Shown here piece by piece: positions 11,498 to 24,430 of a DNA stretch of 64,000 nucleotides. The DNA is from Rhizophagus clarus. Lineage: Eukaryota; Glomeromycota; Glomeromycetes; Glomerales; Glomeraceae. The position numbers and the translations under genes were made by a program. Every line of letters begins with the position of its first letter. The stretch's first letter is position 1. Under the pieces are notes generated by a model that saw nothing but the letters and a program-made list of their open reading frames with translations, made no database searches and was not told where the DNA came from. The stretch is taken from positions 682,001 to 746,000 of the forward strand of contig BLAL01000013.1 in assembly GCA_015698045.1 (NCBI GenBank), in the 5' to 3' direction.

Positions 11498-14040
11498 ATC
11501 AATATTGTCATTATTCAAAGTTTTAGAATTCATTTTTTTATTTGTGTAAGGTGATTAGTTTTAATACGATTCACTTTAATGAAAGATTTCATAGCTGATA
11601 GTATTACAGTATTTATAACTTTCTTTTATAAAATAAAATAATGCTTTTTGAATTTCTACTTATTGACTAAAGCCAATACAGTACGAATGAATTAAAACGA
11701 ATCTCACATAATGGCATTATTGAGTTTTTTTTTACAATTTATCATAGTTTTTGCAAAATTTTTAATTTGCTATACATTCAAGCCGGTAACCGATCGTGAA
11801 AACTTCACTTCCATTAGCTTTTTAAGATAAATTAACCTGTAATTATTTGCTAACGTAAACAGATCTTTATATCGTTCAAAAATATCTGTGCTTCTTCATG
11901 ATGGTTTTCAAATTCATCATCATCACATTTATCCTGAAATAATAGCAGTTAGTAATAAGGAACATATTATTGTATAACTATTTGATCGGATTACTTCTTT
12001 TATTTAAGTATTGTATGATATTTAGCAAAACTTGGATTGACGTATTTCTCCTTGCTCGGTTCGCTGTTTAAATTGAAAACTGGGTAGGAATTAGTTTTAA
12101 AGTGATTATGATCTTAAAAAATATGGGCCATTTGGTTAAATATATTCTGTTAATTTAAGGTAGTGACATATAATTTTTCACTATAGGCGTTTACCCAGAT
12201 ATCTTGGTAATAGAAATATCTAATTGAAATTTTAGAAGTATTTAAGACAACTCATCATTGTTCATAAAATATTGTATAAATTTTCATATGATAATTTATT
12301 TTAACTACAATTATTTGGAAGAATTTTTTATTAATCCATTCATAAAATAATTATTGATACCAAACAATAACATTGTTTATGAAAATATTAAAATGTTTAC
12401 CGGTAAAAATGACTAAAGTTTTATCTCAATTGAAAGAAAAAAAGAAAAGAGAAAACAAAAAATATTTTTCTTTTACATAAAAAAATTTTGAAAATGATAG
12501 AATTACTTTTATATGTTTAACATGTTAAAAATTGCTGCATTAAAATGCTTATGAACCAATCTAGTTGATAATATGTTAGCAGTGGTGAATTAAATTCTGA
12601 GGAAAAGTCTTTATTCAAAGATTATTAGTGACCTTTTCGAAAACAAAGTAAAATTAATATGACGTGAAAGCTTTTTAATATTTCGTAGTTAACTCTACAT
12701 ATGGTGATATCTAATATGTACTGTTCAAGCACTATGTTTTTTAACATATTATATATTGCTTTACTAAGCGTATTACAAACCACGTTTTATGAATTAAACA
12801 ACTTATAATTATTGTCATTGCAACTGAATACTTTGCTGAAAAATGTCAAATTTGAAAATGCAATAGCTAGCAGTTAATTTCTGGCATACTTTAATCATCG
12901 TATATATTCAACATAAAAATAAAATATTTAGATATATGTAATAAATATAAGTTTAAAATTGCGCTTTAATATAATAATGCAATAATTGAATGTTAAACAA
13001 AAAAAATAACAAATATTTCAGAAATATGTTTTTAATAGGTTATACATATTACTGTAATTTTATGAAATACCGCTATAATCTTTATAAATATTATTTTAAC
13101 TTTCAAATATCAATGATCTAATAGATATCTAATGCCAGTGATATTGTTATATTTTTACTAAATCGAACTGAATAGCCGTGCATAATTAAGATAATGAATC
13201 ACTTTACCTTAAAAGTTGGTTCCTCGTCATTGCGAAATAATGATGATTCATTCACTTATCTGCTGGTGATCAGCTCATATAGCTGATTTTCTTATTCTTA
13301 CTTTTTCCGAATGTGATATATATGTTTATACCTTAACACACTAAAAGTTTACACACTAATAATGATTTTATTATTCCAAGTTTAGTTAAAATTTTTAAGT
13401 CAATTGTATATTCATCACAAGTTCTTGATATCCATTAGCTTGATTTTGCATTGCAAAAACCGCAAATACGCAAAGAGAAGAAGATATTGAAGCTTCATAT
13501 TTATTATGTAAGATATACCATAAAAGTATGCGTATCCTTTATTTAGATTATTATTATTTAGAGGAAATAAATCTTGGTGAGAATGTCTTTTGGATCAAGT
13601 GGGAAATTAAGATTTTTAGATGTTAATATAAATGTCAATACGTATATCTGGACGATGCATCTTGGTTTGCGAATCTAAAGATGTTATTAGAAAAATATTT
13701 TTTTTTTTATCACAAACTCATTTCACAAAATGGAGAACATACGCATCAAGAATGAAGATTGAACGAAAACTGCAAGATTTAGTCACATATTATATAGTTG
13801 CATTTTATAAAATTCTTTTATCAGTTATATAATTACTCCCTCTATATAACCATACAGAAATTATAATTTTTATATTAATATTGACATTAAATACTATTAT
13901 GTATAATACTGTAGTAATCGGAATAATCGGAATGTTTCACAAATTTACCAATAATTCTCATTTAATATCAATGTCATCAACTTTAAATGTTGACTCAAAC
14001 AATTACTCTATCGATTGACCAACAACTGAGAATTGAGAAA
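11498..14040. other. Long AT-rich intergenic region
   Basis: No gene is supported. The ORF at 13632-13832 begins in the middle of unremarkable sequence and contains a poly-Phe run, so I read it as chance. No obvious tRNA or rRNA was found by eye. Confidence 0.4.
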
Positions 14041-14074
14041 AGGAAGAATTTTAATAATTCAGACGCTCCTTTCT

Positions 14075-14262
14075 CAGCACAGTGGATTTAAAATTAAAAG
14101 TCTTTGCCATCTATTACCAACGGGATATACAACGACGTATTTTTGTCCTTCTTGTCGTAATACTCAAGATATAATTTTCATTTGAGTTTTTGTTCTAATC
14201 AAAATGAATTGAACACTCTTTTACAATGGAATAATTTTTTATTTCTTTGATACGAGAACATA
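14075..14262 (+). pseudogene. Short relic of a LINE-type reverse-transcriptase C-terminus
   Basis: A frame reads KSLCHLLPTGYTTTYFCPSC, then NTQDIIF, and one base shift later FHLSFCSNQNELNTLLQW. A conserved hydrophobic-LPT segment followed by Cys-x2-Cys...His-x3/4-Cys is the usual C-terminal zinc knuckle of non-LTR retrotransposon ORF2 proteins in these fungi. The piece is short, frameshifted and without a recognisable RT core nearby. The call rests on the spacing of the Cys/His motif and the LPT context. Confidence 0.4.
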
Positions 14263-16744
14263 CACACGTGAAATGGAAATGGTTGATTTTTTCTCTGACA
14301 GGTCAGATGACTCCCATGTGATTTATTCAATAGATTGACAAATCACCCCTTGTCAGTCATTTTTTGCGTCGACATATGGATTCTTTTGTCGAATGGGAAC
14401 ATTCCTTAGGCATCACTAACGTTTTATCGCAAAAATAAAAAAAACAATGCAATGCGACCGCGGCATTAACACTTCTAGAAGACTGCTAATTAATAGTCGG
14501 CGATTTTCTTCTCCTGCTCTACGTACGTGAGGATAGTATTTGATTTGGGATCATGCATGAATAATGTATTTGATAAACGACTATTATTGAGTAACTTCTA
14601 ATTTTTTAGATTTTTGTTCCTTTTTATTTCATTTTATGATACAAATTTAATAAGCTGTAGAATTTTATTTTTCTTCTGATTCTTTTTGTAATTTCAATTT
14701 TTCTAAATTTTGGTCTTACATTTTACGCCCTATGAAAGTTTAGATCACGCCTAATAGATAGTGCTTAAAAATAGGCAGATGGCTTTTCTTTTGGAGTTAC
14801 GGGGATCCAACATTAGATTAATTTCATTAGTAATAATGTAATATTTAATGTATCACCCGTCAGTCTAGTCTTTAACAAAATTAATAATGTCTCTTTAGGC
14901 AGTTTTTAACTTGTTGCGGTTCGCTCTTGTTATAATTTCAAGTTATGTCAAATAATGTTGAAACAAATGTCACTTCAATTGATGCTACTCAATCATTCAT
15001 TCATTAAGAAATTTTAATTTCTTTAAGCATGTTTGCTTGAATTTATGGTTCGTATTATGTGGAAAAAACTTGCTCCTTATTATCGTAGTTATCCAAAATA
15101 TGAAACTCATGTTAAATATTTGCCTATAAGCATTTCATATTTTATCATCTAAGTTATAAAATTTTACGCTAACGTGTTATAATAAAAAAAAAAAAAGAGA
15201 GAAATTCACGCAACTTAAGATATAAAATAAAATTATAATTGGTTTTTTAATTAAGATATTTATTTTAAACTTATAGGCACAACTAGCAAGTTATGAAAGA
15301 AAATTGCGTACTGACCGTATTCGGATATTTCAAAAGTTTATATACGTACTATTGGTAGTGCACTACTAGTAGAGTAAAGTCAACACCTTTTTTAGCGCTT
15401 TACATCACATATTTAGTCAATTGAGCTTTTTAATTATAGTCTCACTTATTCTTAGATTCTTTGTTGAAACATTTCTTTTTAAAAAAAAGTTATAGGTATT
15501 ATCTTATTAGAATTTTTTTTAGTAAAGTTTGGTAAAATGGTTAAAATGGTAAAATGATTTAACTACCTTCCTATTTTATTATATTGCAAATAAATAGATA
15601 AAGATAAAAATTAGAAAACAGAAAAAAAGAATAACAAATGAGCCTAATAATAGGAACATAAAACTACTAAAAAAATTCATGAGACTTTCAGCGAAAAAAG
15701 TTTAATGATATAATAGAAAAGTACTCCATAAAAATTTCCTAAATGACTTTGACGAATTTAATACTGTACGTTTTTTTTTAAAAAAAAAACTATGGCGTGT
15801 ATTTGTTTTTTTTTCTTTTTCACCTTTCATTTTTTTATAAAAAAACCCATTTATCGTGACTGGTTCACTTGGAAAACTAATAATACAGTACATAATTATT
15901 TTCGTATCCATGCCGCAGTAGACGAGTTCCTATACACATATACTCAGATACCTCCGGTGCCGAAATAAAAAATATCTGAAAAAAATTTTTAACTTACTAA
16001 CAAGTAATTAGCAAATATTATAACAATCATAGAATTAAAAGGAATAACTGCAGTGGAAGAAAACCGAAAAAATTAGTAAGATTAGAACTAGAACGTAAAA
16101 CTTCAAAACATGCAAGTACGATTGAACTAACATGAATTAACATAACGAAATAGTATTGACGAACGATGAATATGTTTAATGTACTTATATATAAATACTT
16201 ATCGAGCTAGGATTTTTTGTGATTATCGAATATTACGATCACTAGTGATTTTTTCTAATATTCAATCTTCATTCCTTAAATAATTCCCTTGTGTACCAAT
16301 TCAACACTATGAACTATGATAATATATTTTATTTTATCTCAAAAGTTTCAAATAGCCGATTTTTGAAATATAATTTTTTACTTCATTTGACGCCCCATTT
16401 TCTGCTGATCCTTTGCAGTTGACTCGTGGATCACAAATTAAATTTAAAAAATCAACGACTGAAATTTGCTCGCTATTCTTAGATTGCTACGATGTTATTT
16501 GCGGTATTCAAAAATTTTAAGCTATCAAAAACAACAACTCAGTATTCGTAAAAAAAAAAAAATGATTTGCACTGCACATAAATTAGGTGATACGTTGCAT
16601 GTGGCTTAATGTAGCAATAAACATTTGATTACATATTTAACTTGATGGGGGGTCTTCCCATTCCCGAACAAATTTTTTTTTTTTTATTTTTCAAAAAAAA
16701 AAAACCTTTTTTAAGAAATTTGAAGCCTTTGTAATTATTTCATT
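14263..16744. other. AT-rich region upstream of the kinase copy
   Basis: No gene is seen. The last 180 bp or so (from about 16560) resemble the upstream region of the second kinase copy (58494-58690, opposite strand), including a shared ATGATTTGCACTGCAC and a shared TTTTTTAAGAAATTTGAAGCC just before the start. The duplicated unit therefore included promoter-proximal DNA. Confidence 0.5.
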
Positions 16745-18890
16745 ATGTCTCTGGGTAATAATGAGTTAGTTAATGCAGCAGTTATGAGATCATATGCTTT
16801 GATAGATTATAATATTTACAATGATATACATAAACGACATGAATTTAAAAAACGAATAATTCTTGCTGATGAATCACTTACAGAAAATGAAAAATCTGAA
16901 GCAATAGAAATAATAACTAAATGTTATGATGATGAAAAAATCAGACAAAACGAAGGAACAAAAAGAATTTGTGAAAATTGTAACCAAGAATGTTTAGCCA
17001 CAACATATTGTGAACTTTGTGTCCGAAATTATTTGAGAGCAAATTTTTCAAATTGGACATCTGGAAATGATAATATTGATAATTTGATACAAGAATGTCA
17101 GATGAAAACGGTTGCCCCTCGTCTAATACCAGAATGGATTCCATATAACAACTTTAAAAACACTAAATTTCTGGCGAAAGGTGGATGCTCTGTAATTTAT
17201 ACAGCAAGTTGGAATGATGGTCATTTTATTGAATGGGACTCTAAAAAGCGACAATTAGAAAGATTTGGAAATCAAGCTATAGTACTTAAAAGACTAGAAA
17301 ATGTTAATAACGCAAATCAAAGATGGTTTGGAGAGGTTAGTGATAAGTTATTTTATAAAATTGATTTTAATAAAAAATATTGATTTTTTAATGTTTTTTT
17401 TTTTATGGGCTAAATCACATTTAATGATAAGCAATAAATGGCCAAATGTTGTCCAATGTTATGGATTAACACAAGATCTATCAAATGGAGATTATGTTCT
17501 TGTAATGAATGAATTGGACACAGATTTGAGAAAATATTTACAAAAAAATCATTACCAACTTACATGGAAAGAAAGAATTAATATTGCTACAGAAATAATT
17601 TTGGCACTTATAAAAATTCATGAAGAGAATGCAATTCATAGAGATTTGCATTCTGGAAATATATTATTTAAAATAGATTTAATATTAGTGATCTTGGATT
17701 TTGTGGACCAGCAGATAAACCATTAAAAAGTATATATGGTAATCTTCCTTATATAGCACCAGAGGTTATTGTTGGAAAAGAGCATACTTTTAAATCTGAT
17801 ATTTATAGTATTGCAATGCTTATGTGGGAAATTTCATCTGGACAGCCACCATTTTTTAATTGTGAACATAATTATGATCTTGCAAAGAATATTGTTAACG
17901 GTATAAGACCAAAAATTGTTCCAGGGACTCCTTTAGAATATAAAAATTTAGTGATGAAATGTTGGGATACTGATCCATCAAAAAGACCTAATATTGGAAC
18001 ACTTTGGGTCAATATGAGTAGAATTAGGTTAAATTATTATCAAGAAAGTGAAACAAATGATCAACCAGAAGAAAATAATAATGTTTTGAAAATAAATAGA
18101 AATATTAAAAGTTTGAAAAATTATATTAGCACTAGTAAAGTTTATCAGTTTGAAAATCTTCCTGAACCAAGAAATGCAACAGAAGGTAGGTACCATATTA
18201 GTTGTAATCTTTATTAATTTTTTTAAAAAAAAAACTGTATATGATTAATTCTATTTTTTCAATTTAAAACAATAGAGGAAATAGAAGGTATGAATTATTC
18301 TTATATTTGTTTATTTATTTATAAATAATTAAAATGATTAATTATTTACTATGATAAATTTACATAGCATTTTATAGTAAATCATTTGATCTTTATATCC
18401 CTGATAATGTTAAGTAATTTATTTAACACTATAAAATAAAATATAGTTGATGATTTAGTGAATCGTGTAATCAGATGAATATAAGTTATATTTTTTTTAT
18501 ATTTTATAAAAATTATCAATTAAATTATTTAATATTGGATGGCAATTTTTAAACTTTTTAGGGGGTCATTAAAGCGGGGTAGAATTGGCCGGAATTATGG
18601 CACTAAGAAATTACGAATGTGACAAATAATGTATGTAATAAATATGTTTTTACTAACCGAAAAATTTTAAGTCTTAGAATGAAGGATATGACACTGTGTG
18701 ACAATTATTTTTAATGATCACGTGATTCTACCCGCTTTAATGGTCCCCCTTTTTTAGATATTTAAAATGATTATAAGATAAACAATACAAATTATCTAAC
18801 TTATAATATTTTATTTTAAGACGGATGTTAATAAAATATATGATAACCCAAAACTTTATTCCGAAGAATGAAATAATTATTGATGGTAAT
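16745..18890 (+). pseudogene. TKL-type protein kinase, copy 1, disabled
   Basis: Exon 1 (16745-17335) starts MSLGNNELVNAAV and has two Cys-x2-Cys motifs (CENC, CELC) followed by FSNWTSGN, the N-terminus typical of the expanded Glomeromycotina TKL kinases. The kinase domain follows, with glycine loop LAKGGCSVIY, lysine IVLKRL, HRDLHSGNIL, ISDLGF and YIAPEVI. Three observations suggest a pseudogene. The acceptor of intron 1 reads TATGGG where copy 2 has TATAGG (17405-17410). The stretch between HSGNIL and ISDLGF is 7 nt shorter than in copy 2, shifting the frame. A miniature element sits in a downstream intron. The 3' part keeps the same small-exon layout as copy 2 up to a matching C-terminus near 18890. 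Exon 1 is the same length (591 nt) in both copies. Confidence 0.75.
18562..18748. mobile_element. 187-bp miniature inverted-repeat element in a kinase intron
   Basis: The ends GGGGTCATTAAAGCGGGGTA and GGGGACCATTAAAGCGGGTA (read inwards from each side) are inverted repeats. The flanks CTTTTTAG (18554-18561) and CTTTTTTAG (18749-18757) look like an 8-bp target duplication with one T slipped. The corresponding intron of the paralogous kinase (about 56550, - strand) lacks the element but keeps the flanking AGATATTTAAAATG, giving a natural empty site. Confidence 0.7.
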
Positions 18891-19189
18891 AAATTTTTTT
18901 TTTTTTGAAAAAAAAAGTAATTATACGTTAACTTTAAATAATCGCTTAATTCATTATTTAATTTATTTAATATAATATAAGAAAGGCAGGCCTGCCAAGA
19001 GATTTGTGTTACCTTAAAAATATATGTTTAGTGTGATTTGTTATATGTTTACCAAATTATTGGGTCTTTTGTGTAGCAAACAATTTCCTTTTTTCAAAAA
19101 AAATCACCTTTTTTAGTAATTTGTATCACATAAATGACCTGCCATTTTTATATTCTTTATTTTCTTATTTATATAAATTAAAGCCTAAG

Positions 19190-19552
19190 TGGAATACCAC
19201 ATATGATATAATTATATCATATGTGGTATCCTACTTACCCTAGATTATATTACCACATATAATCTAAATATCACATATAATCTGGATATCACATATAATC
19301 TAAATATTACATATAATCTGGATACCACATATAATCTAAATATCACATATAATCTGAATACCACATATGATCTAAATAATATAATTTAATTACCACATAT
19401 AATCTACTATTTTACTTTTGCTTATAGCTCTTTTAGTATGTTCTAACTATATCTTTAAGCATTTTCTGCTATTCGTGTTTTTTATGTTAGTATGGTTTTA
19501 TTACCACAATATAATCTAAATACCACACACATATAATCTAAATACCATGCTT
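19190..19552. repeat. Tandem repeat of ACCACATATAATCTAAAT-like units
   Basis: About ten copies of a 16-20-bp unit (TACCACATATAATCTAAA / TATCACATATAATCTGGA) run from 19190 to 19405, and a few more lie at 19500-19552. The same unit reappears at 24690-24745, just upstream of the recombinase-like ORF. Confidence 0.75.
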
Positions 19553-20159
19553 TTCTTCTTATTTCCAAGTCTTTTGCATGTTAAATTCTTTAATAAAGTT
19601 GTTGACCTTCTGTAACAGTTTGAATACCTGATTTTATATTGTGGTGTTGGTCTCTTACGCCTGATTGAATGTTAGTTTTTATATTAAGATGCTTACCCTT
19701 TGCACCTATTTAGTTGCCTGTTAAAATCCCAAAATTGTGGTAAAAAAAAATATCGTGTCAAGTGGCACAGTAGATCTGCGATTAATTTTGGCTGGCACTA
19801 TACCATAATTTTGGCCAATCTTTTGGGCATGTAATTTGAGGTTCCAACTTGGCGCCATGCTAGTGACCTGATAGTATCCTGGAACTATCGTGAAACTGTC
19901 ATGGAATTGGCGGAAAACTATCATGGAAATGTTATGGAACTGGTAGTTTGCCAGCTTGGATGCCAAATTATTATATCCAAAGATCTAGCCAAATTTATAA
20001 AATAGTACTGGCCAAAATTATGGAGTGAATTTTGACTGCGTCTTACTGCACCAATCATGTGATCCTGTTACAGCACCGAACACCCTCTGCCATATAATAT
20101 AGCAAATTTTAATTCTATTAGTTCATCAATTCAAAAATATGATATGCATTATTATAGCT
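19553..20159. other. Non-coding stretch
   Basis: No gene is supported. The - strand ORF at 19721-19966 has no recognisable features and begins next to short internal repeats (ATCATGGAA...TATGGAACTGG near 19890-19950). Confidence 0.25.
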
Positions 20160-20385
20160 GGCCTATTTGATTACCAAAAAGTGCGCCATCCTACAACCTA
20201 ACTATTGCCTATTTGTTGCCAGTATATGTATACCAATTTCGTGTCCTGAAGTTGGAGGTGCATTATGTATTATCATGATCGACCCATTTGATTGCCAGAA
20301 GTACATCATTTTGCAACCCAACTATTGCCTATTAGTTGCCGGTATAATTATACCAATTTCATGACTTAATGTTCGAAATATTAGA
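20160..20385. repeat. Two tandem copies of a 120-bp unit
   Basis: The segment beginning CTATTTGATTACCAAAAAG (20163) is repeated 120 bp later as CCATTTGATTGCCAGAAG (20283). Both contain ACTATTGCCTATT (20201 and 20321) and end in TATACCAATTTC. The small ORF here reads through the repeat and is not taken as a gene. Confidence 0.7.
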
Positions 20386-20445
20386 GCGCATTCATATAAA
20401 ATTTTCAGCACATTTCCAGATATATTAGGATGCAAAATAGGACAA

Positions 20446-20862
20446 TTTTTTGTTGTCCCTAGTGTCCCTAAATAAAATTTTCTGGGGACACTTTCTAGGG
20501 ACAACTATAATATCAATTTTAGGGTTTTAAGTTTACTGATTATGTTCTTCTATGTTTGTCCCTAGTGTTCCTAGTGTCCTTAGTAAAAAATAAAGTTGTA
20601 GGAAAAAATTCAAAACTTATTCTATGCTAGATACCTCTCGTATTGGTGGTATATGGATACAGGTACCTTCAGTATCAGCGTAATATACATATGCTTAAAA
20701 AATAAAAAAAAAGATTAGGTGTTCTGATTTTTTCTAAGGACACTAAGGACATTAGGGACACCTATCTAGAAGTCTTCCCAAAATTCTAAAAACGTCAAAA
20801 AGCATACTTTCAACGTCTCCAGAAGTGTCCCTTGCATTTTTTTCTAGGGACAACTTTTTAAG
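20446..20862. repeat. Inverted-repeat element rich in CTAGGGACA motifs
   Basis: The left end TTTTTTGTTGTCCCTAG (about 20446) faces a right end CTAGGGACAACTTTTTAA (about 20846). In between, TGTCCCTAGTGTCC and its reverse complement recur at least eight times. It resembles a small foldback element; no target duplication could be fixed. Confidence 0.4.
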
Positions 20863-21289
20863 GCCAGCTCTCTATTGTATCAATCAATTTTATTTTATCG
20901 AGAGCCTGTTCTAATGCTTCTAGCGTCTGCCCATTTTGAAGCATCTTATTCAACTTCTTCCGGTAATAATATTCTTTCAAATAGAACAGATTTACATGGA
21001 ATTTACATAATCCATGTTTAGAAGCTGTTGGTAATTCACATCCTATTAGTTTACATGGAGGTCTCTGGTACCTTTTTTGGTGAATATAGCATCTTTCTGG
21101 ATACCTGCTCCCCTACCCACAAACCTCCCCTTCATTGGAACGATACTGGCAAATGTATTTTCTGCCCATTAATATTATTTTTGGATATCAGTTTGATATC
21201 TATAATAATTATTTATTTTTATTTTAAACTTTTTTACTAAGGTATTATACTGAAATGGTATATATATCATATTTGAAAATTTTTACTAT

Positions 21290-22330
21290 GAGCCATTCCA
21301 ACTTCTTCGAAGACGCGCTCACCTGTACAAACAAGGTTTTAAAGCCGAAGATATGGGTGAATGCCTATATAAAATTCGTGATGATAGTGTTAGGCTGAGA
21401 TGATTCTTCAGAGCTGATAATAAGAATGATATCTAAGCTATTCTTTCGGACTATAAGGGCCATTCATTACATGAATTCATTGATGGGAATGAGCCACTCT
21501 GTCCCATTATAGATTTTGATTTACCAATAGAAACGCTAAATGCTATCACCCCTAAAGTTATGCGTAAAGAGGCCTATATATTTATCCAGAATGCCTTTAA
21601 AGATGTTTGTTTAGAAATAAATCTGAAGTGGGATAAAAAAAGTATAACCGTCGCCAGTAGTAGTGACGAAAATAAAATCTCTCTTCACATTTCTACTACT
21701 GATATGAGGCTTGTGAAAGTTACTCAGGTTGCAGTATTCACTAAACTCATCTGCAAGAAACTCCCAGCAGGATTATAGGAGAAAACCATTATTAATAATA
21801 TTGCAAATAAAAGGTCTTTCTCCTTGCGGATGCTTGGATCGACCAAGTATAAGAAAGAAATAAAAGAGCATATTCATGTAAAAAAAGCTGTTTATTCAAA
21901 AGATGGGACTATCTTCGATTTCATGATTTGTCCGCCTAATGATGAATTGGAAGTCGTAAAAAGTTCTCTTTTAGATATTCCAGAACTAAAAGTCAAATTA
22001 TGTGATGATACAAATAGTGAAACCAATCAAACTGAGTTCGAATTGGTAGAGGAATTACTCAGGAAAGCCAGTATTGAGGGATTTAATCTTTTATATCCAT
22101 CAGAATCATCTCCTAATATCTTTCCTCTCAAACGTATGAGCCAATCATATTGTTCATTATGTATCTGGAAACATACAAGCGAAAATAGATATATTATTTG
22201 ATATAAAAAATTTTATAGTTTTCACTGCTACCGTGCAGACCAAGAAAAGCCACCAGGTGAAAGAAAGCCTTCAATAAAAGCTTACTCTTAGTGAGATAGC
22301 TTTGAGCTGAGAAAAAAACCTTCCAACTCC
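21290..22330 (+). pseudogene. Archaeo-eukaryotic primase/PrimPol-like part with Cys-rich motif
   Basis: The region encodes DFDLP (21512-21526, the catalytic DxD type motif), KISLHIST (about 21676, the SxH-type motif) and LRMLGSTKY, in the order expected of the archaeo-eukaryotic primase superfamily. YCSLCIWKH follows near 22150, a zinc-binding-like segment found between primase and helicase in this protein family. Its product would prime or copy DNA for replication of the element. It is a fossil spread over several frames. The upstream border is unclear; sequence from about 20900 may belong to it. Confidence 0.6.
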
Positions 22331-22376
22331 AGTAAAATTAGAACGATCTAGAATTTCAAACCCAAATGATCGCATT

Positions 22377-23720
22377 GTGTGGTGGAATTTAATATGTATG
22401 TGCACTTTAGGTAAGAAATATTCCCGTGCTGAAGTTTATGAAGCAATCCAATCAACCGTTGCCTATATTCAATTGGATAAACCAGTCTGGATATTAAAAC
22501 ATAGGGATCCAGAAAATGGGCTTTACTTTAGTATGGGAGCTGAACTAAAACTTGCCAATTTCAAAATTAATATAACTGAGTATAAGGAGAATCAATAAAG
22601 TTAAAATTGTTGATAAATCAGGCAGTAATTAAAGGTCTAATAGTTTACGCAGATTATAATTTCCTCCCATATCCTATAAGCCTTCCTCAACCAAATACAG
22701 ATTTCTTTAATCTTTTCCTAGGATTTTTGACTAAACCAGTGATGGAAATTAACAAAGAAATTATGGATTCCATTCTCTGGCATACGAAAAATATAATCAG
22801 TGCTGAAAATGTAAAGCTTCATGAATATCTTTGGAAGTGGTGGGCATTCTTAGTGCAGAAGCTAGCAGAGAAGTCTCGAACGATCTTAGTGCTAAAATCT
22901 ACATTACAACAGTGCAGAAAAAATATCATTACAGATTTTATTGGTGACAAAGTTCTAGGAGAGTATCTCCATTTTGCTACATTGGATTTGAAAAAAATTC
23001 TTGAATGTTTTAATAGTACCATTCAAGCCCGAAAGTTTATTGTTATAAATGAAATTGGGATGTCTAGTGGGGAATGGCATAAATTTAATGGACATCTTAA
23101 ATCTCTTATAACAGAAGGGAGGGTAGCTATAGAATGAAAAGGTCTTGAAACTAAGCGATTAAAAGATTTCGCCAGATATATAGTTACAAGTAATCAGAAC
23201 ACCTCAATTAAAATAGACATAGGAGATTCTAGTATAGTGTGTTTTGATGTCTCACCACACTGTAGAAGAAATACAAAGTATTTCAAAAGACTAGGTAATA
23301 TACTTAACCATCCTGATGCACCTGGCATAGTCATGAAATATCTTCTTAATCTTAATATCTCAGATTTTGATCCACAAGAAATTCCTGCAACTAAACTGAA
23401 ATCAGATATAATGCGAGACCAACTACCTAATCCCATTCAATTTATAATCAATCATATTTCCCCATGGTGTGAGGATAAAGTATCCAAGCCAAGCTGTACA
23501 TTATTGTATCAGAATTATGTTGAATGGTATGGGGAGAATGGGAAAAAACTATTTAATAGCGCTATTTTAGGAAAGAAGTTTTCGCAAATTGGCATCAATT
23601 GAGCACATTCACGAGATAATGGAGTAAGAGTATATTAGTATATTCTTGACCGCTCAAAGATCATAGCTAAGCTTCGCAAATCTGGCCTAGGCGATATCAA
23701 AGAATTTTCTGATATACCTC
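22377..23720 (+). pseudogene. SF3 (D5-type) helicase part
   Basis: ORFs at 22377-22598, 22607-23137 and 23237-23602 carry the features of virus/plasmid superfamily-3 helicases fused to a primase: LHEYLWKWWAFLVQ, a region matching the position of Walker A (VLKSTLQQC), KFIVINEIGMSSGEWH (Walker B and following helix), IVTSNQ (sensor-like) and IVCFDVS. After it comes a D5-like C-terminal winged-helix-like segment. The encoded enzyme would unwind DNA during replication of the element. The copy is broken. Its similarity to Rhizophagus proteins is from memory and was not searched. Confidence 0.6.
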
Positions 23721-23723
23721 AAG

Positions 23724-24430
23724 ATGAGTTGCCGGCCAATGAGGTCAGATATACCCATATTCAATATGCCAACTATTTCTCCAAAAATAACTCCGCCACA
23801 GCCAGTAGAAATTACACCACCATCTAGTAGTAAAGGTAAGAAGAATGATCAGGATAATTTGACCCAAGCTCTCTTTGACTATGTGTCAGAACAAGCTGAA
23901 GTTCCAATCGCCTCCACATCAGGGACATCCAAAACTACTAAGGCTTCTGAACCACCTAAGCCAGTAATTGATGAACTTGCGACTAACAAGCTTCCTGAAT
24001 CAATTGAGCCTATTTGTGAGGTAGTGAATATGCCTCCTAAAGAAATAAGTGTCAAGTGCAATTTACCCAAGCCTAATGAAGTATCATCTGCCATACTTCT
24101 TCCAGAGCTTAGCGAGAAGAGCATCTCAGAAAAAGGGCAGTCGAACTCAGTGAGTATCCAGATGTCTTCATGACCATCACAGAAAAAGATAAGCTTGATT
24201 CTATTGCATTCCATAATAGAATGGAAACTGACTCTTAGATATATGGTTGGGCAGAAGAGATAGAAGAAACCCCAAAGAATATATGGACATGACAGTGTGA
24301 GAAAGACTGATAAGAGAAGAGATTATTCGTCATAGTCTTAAGGATAAGGAAGTAATATCCTCTTGGCTTGATATTGATGAGAAATGGAAAAAAACAATAA
24401 GCATACTCCAGGAGAATGGTATGCTTTAGT
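23724..24430 (+). pseudogene. Pro/Ser-rich tail of the primase-helicase protein
   Basis: The frame 23724-24173 is rich in Pro, Ser and Thr (ITPPQPVEITPPSSSKG) and looks like a disordered linker. A short globular-looking segment with EEIIRHSLKDKEVISSWLD follows up to a stop near 24428. It follows the helicase part directly and has no domain I recognise. Part of the fossil element. Confidence 0.45.

Noticed and set aside
13632-13832. 66-codon ORF
   Set aside because: Isolated, starts in unremarkable AT-rich DNA and contains a poly-Phe run.
22819-23022. - strand ORFs within the helicase and tail regions (also 23194, 23879)
   Set aside because: They are antisense shadows of the + strand primase-helicase remnants.
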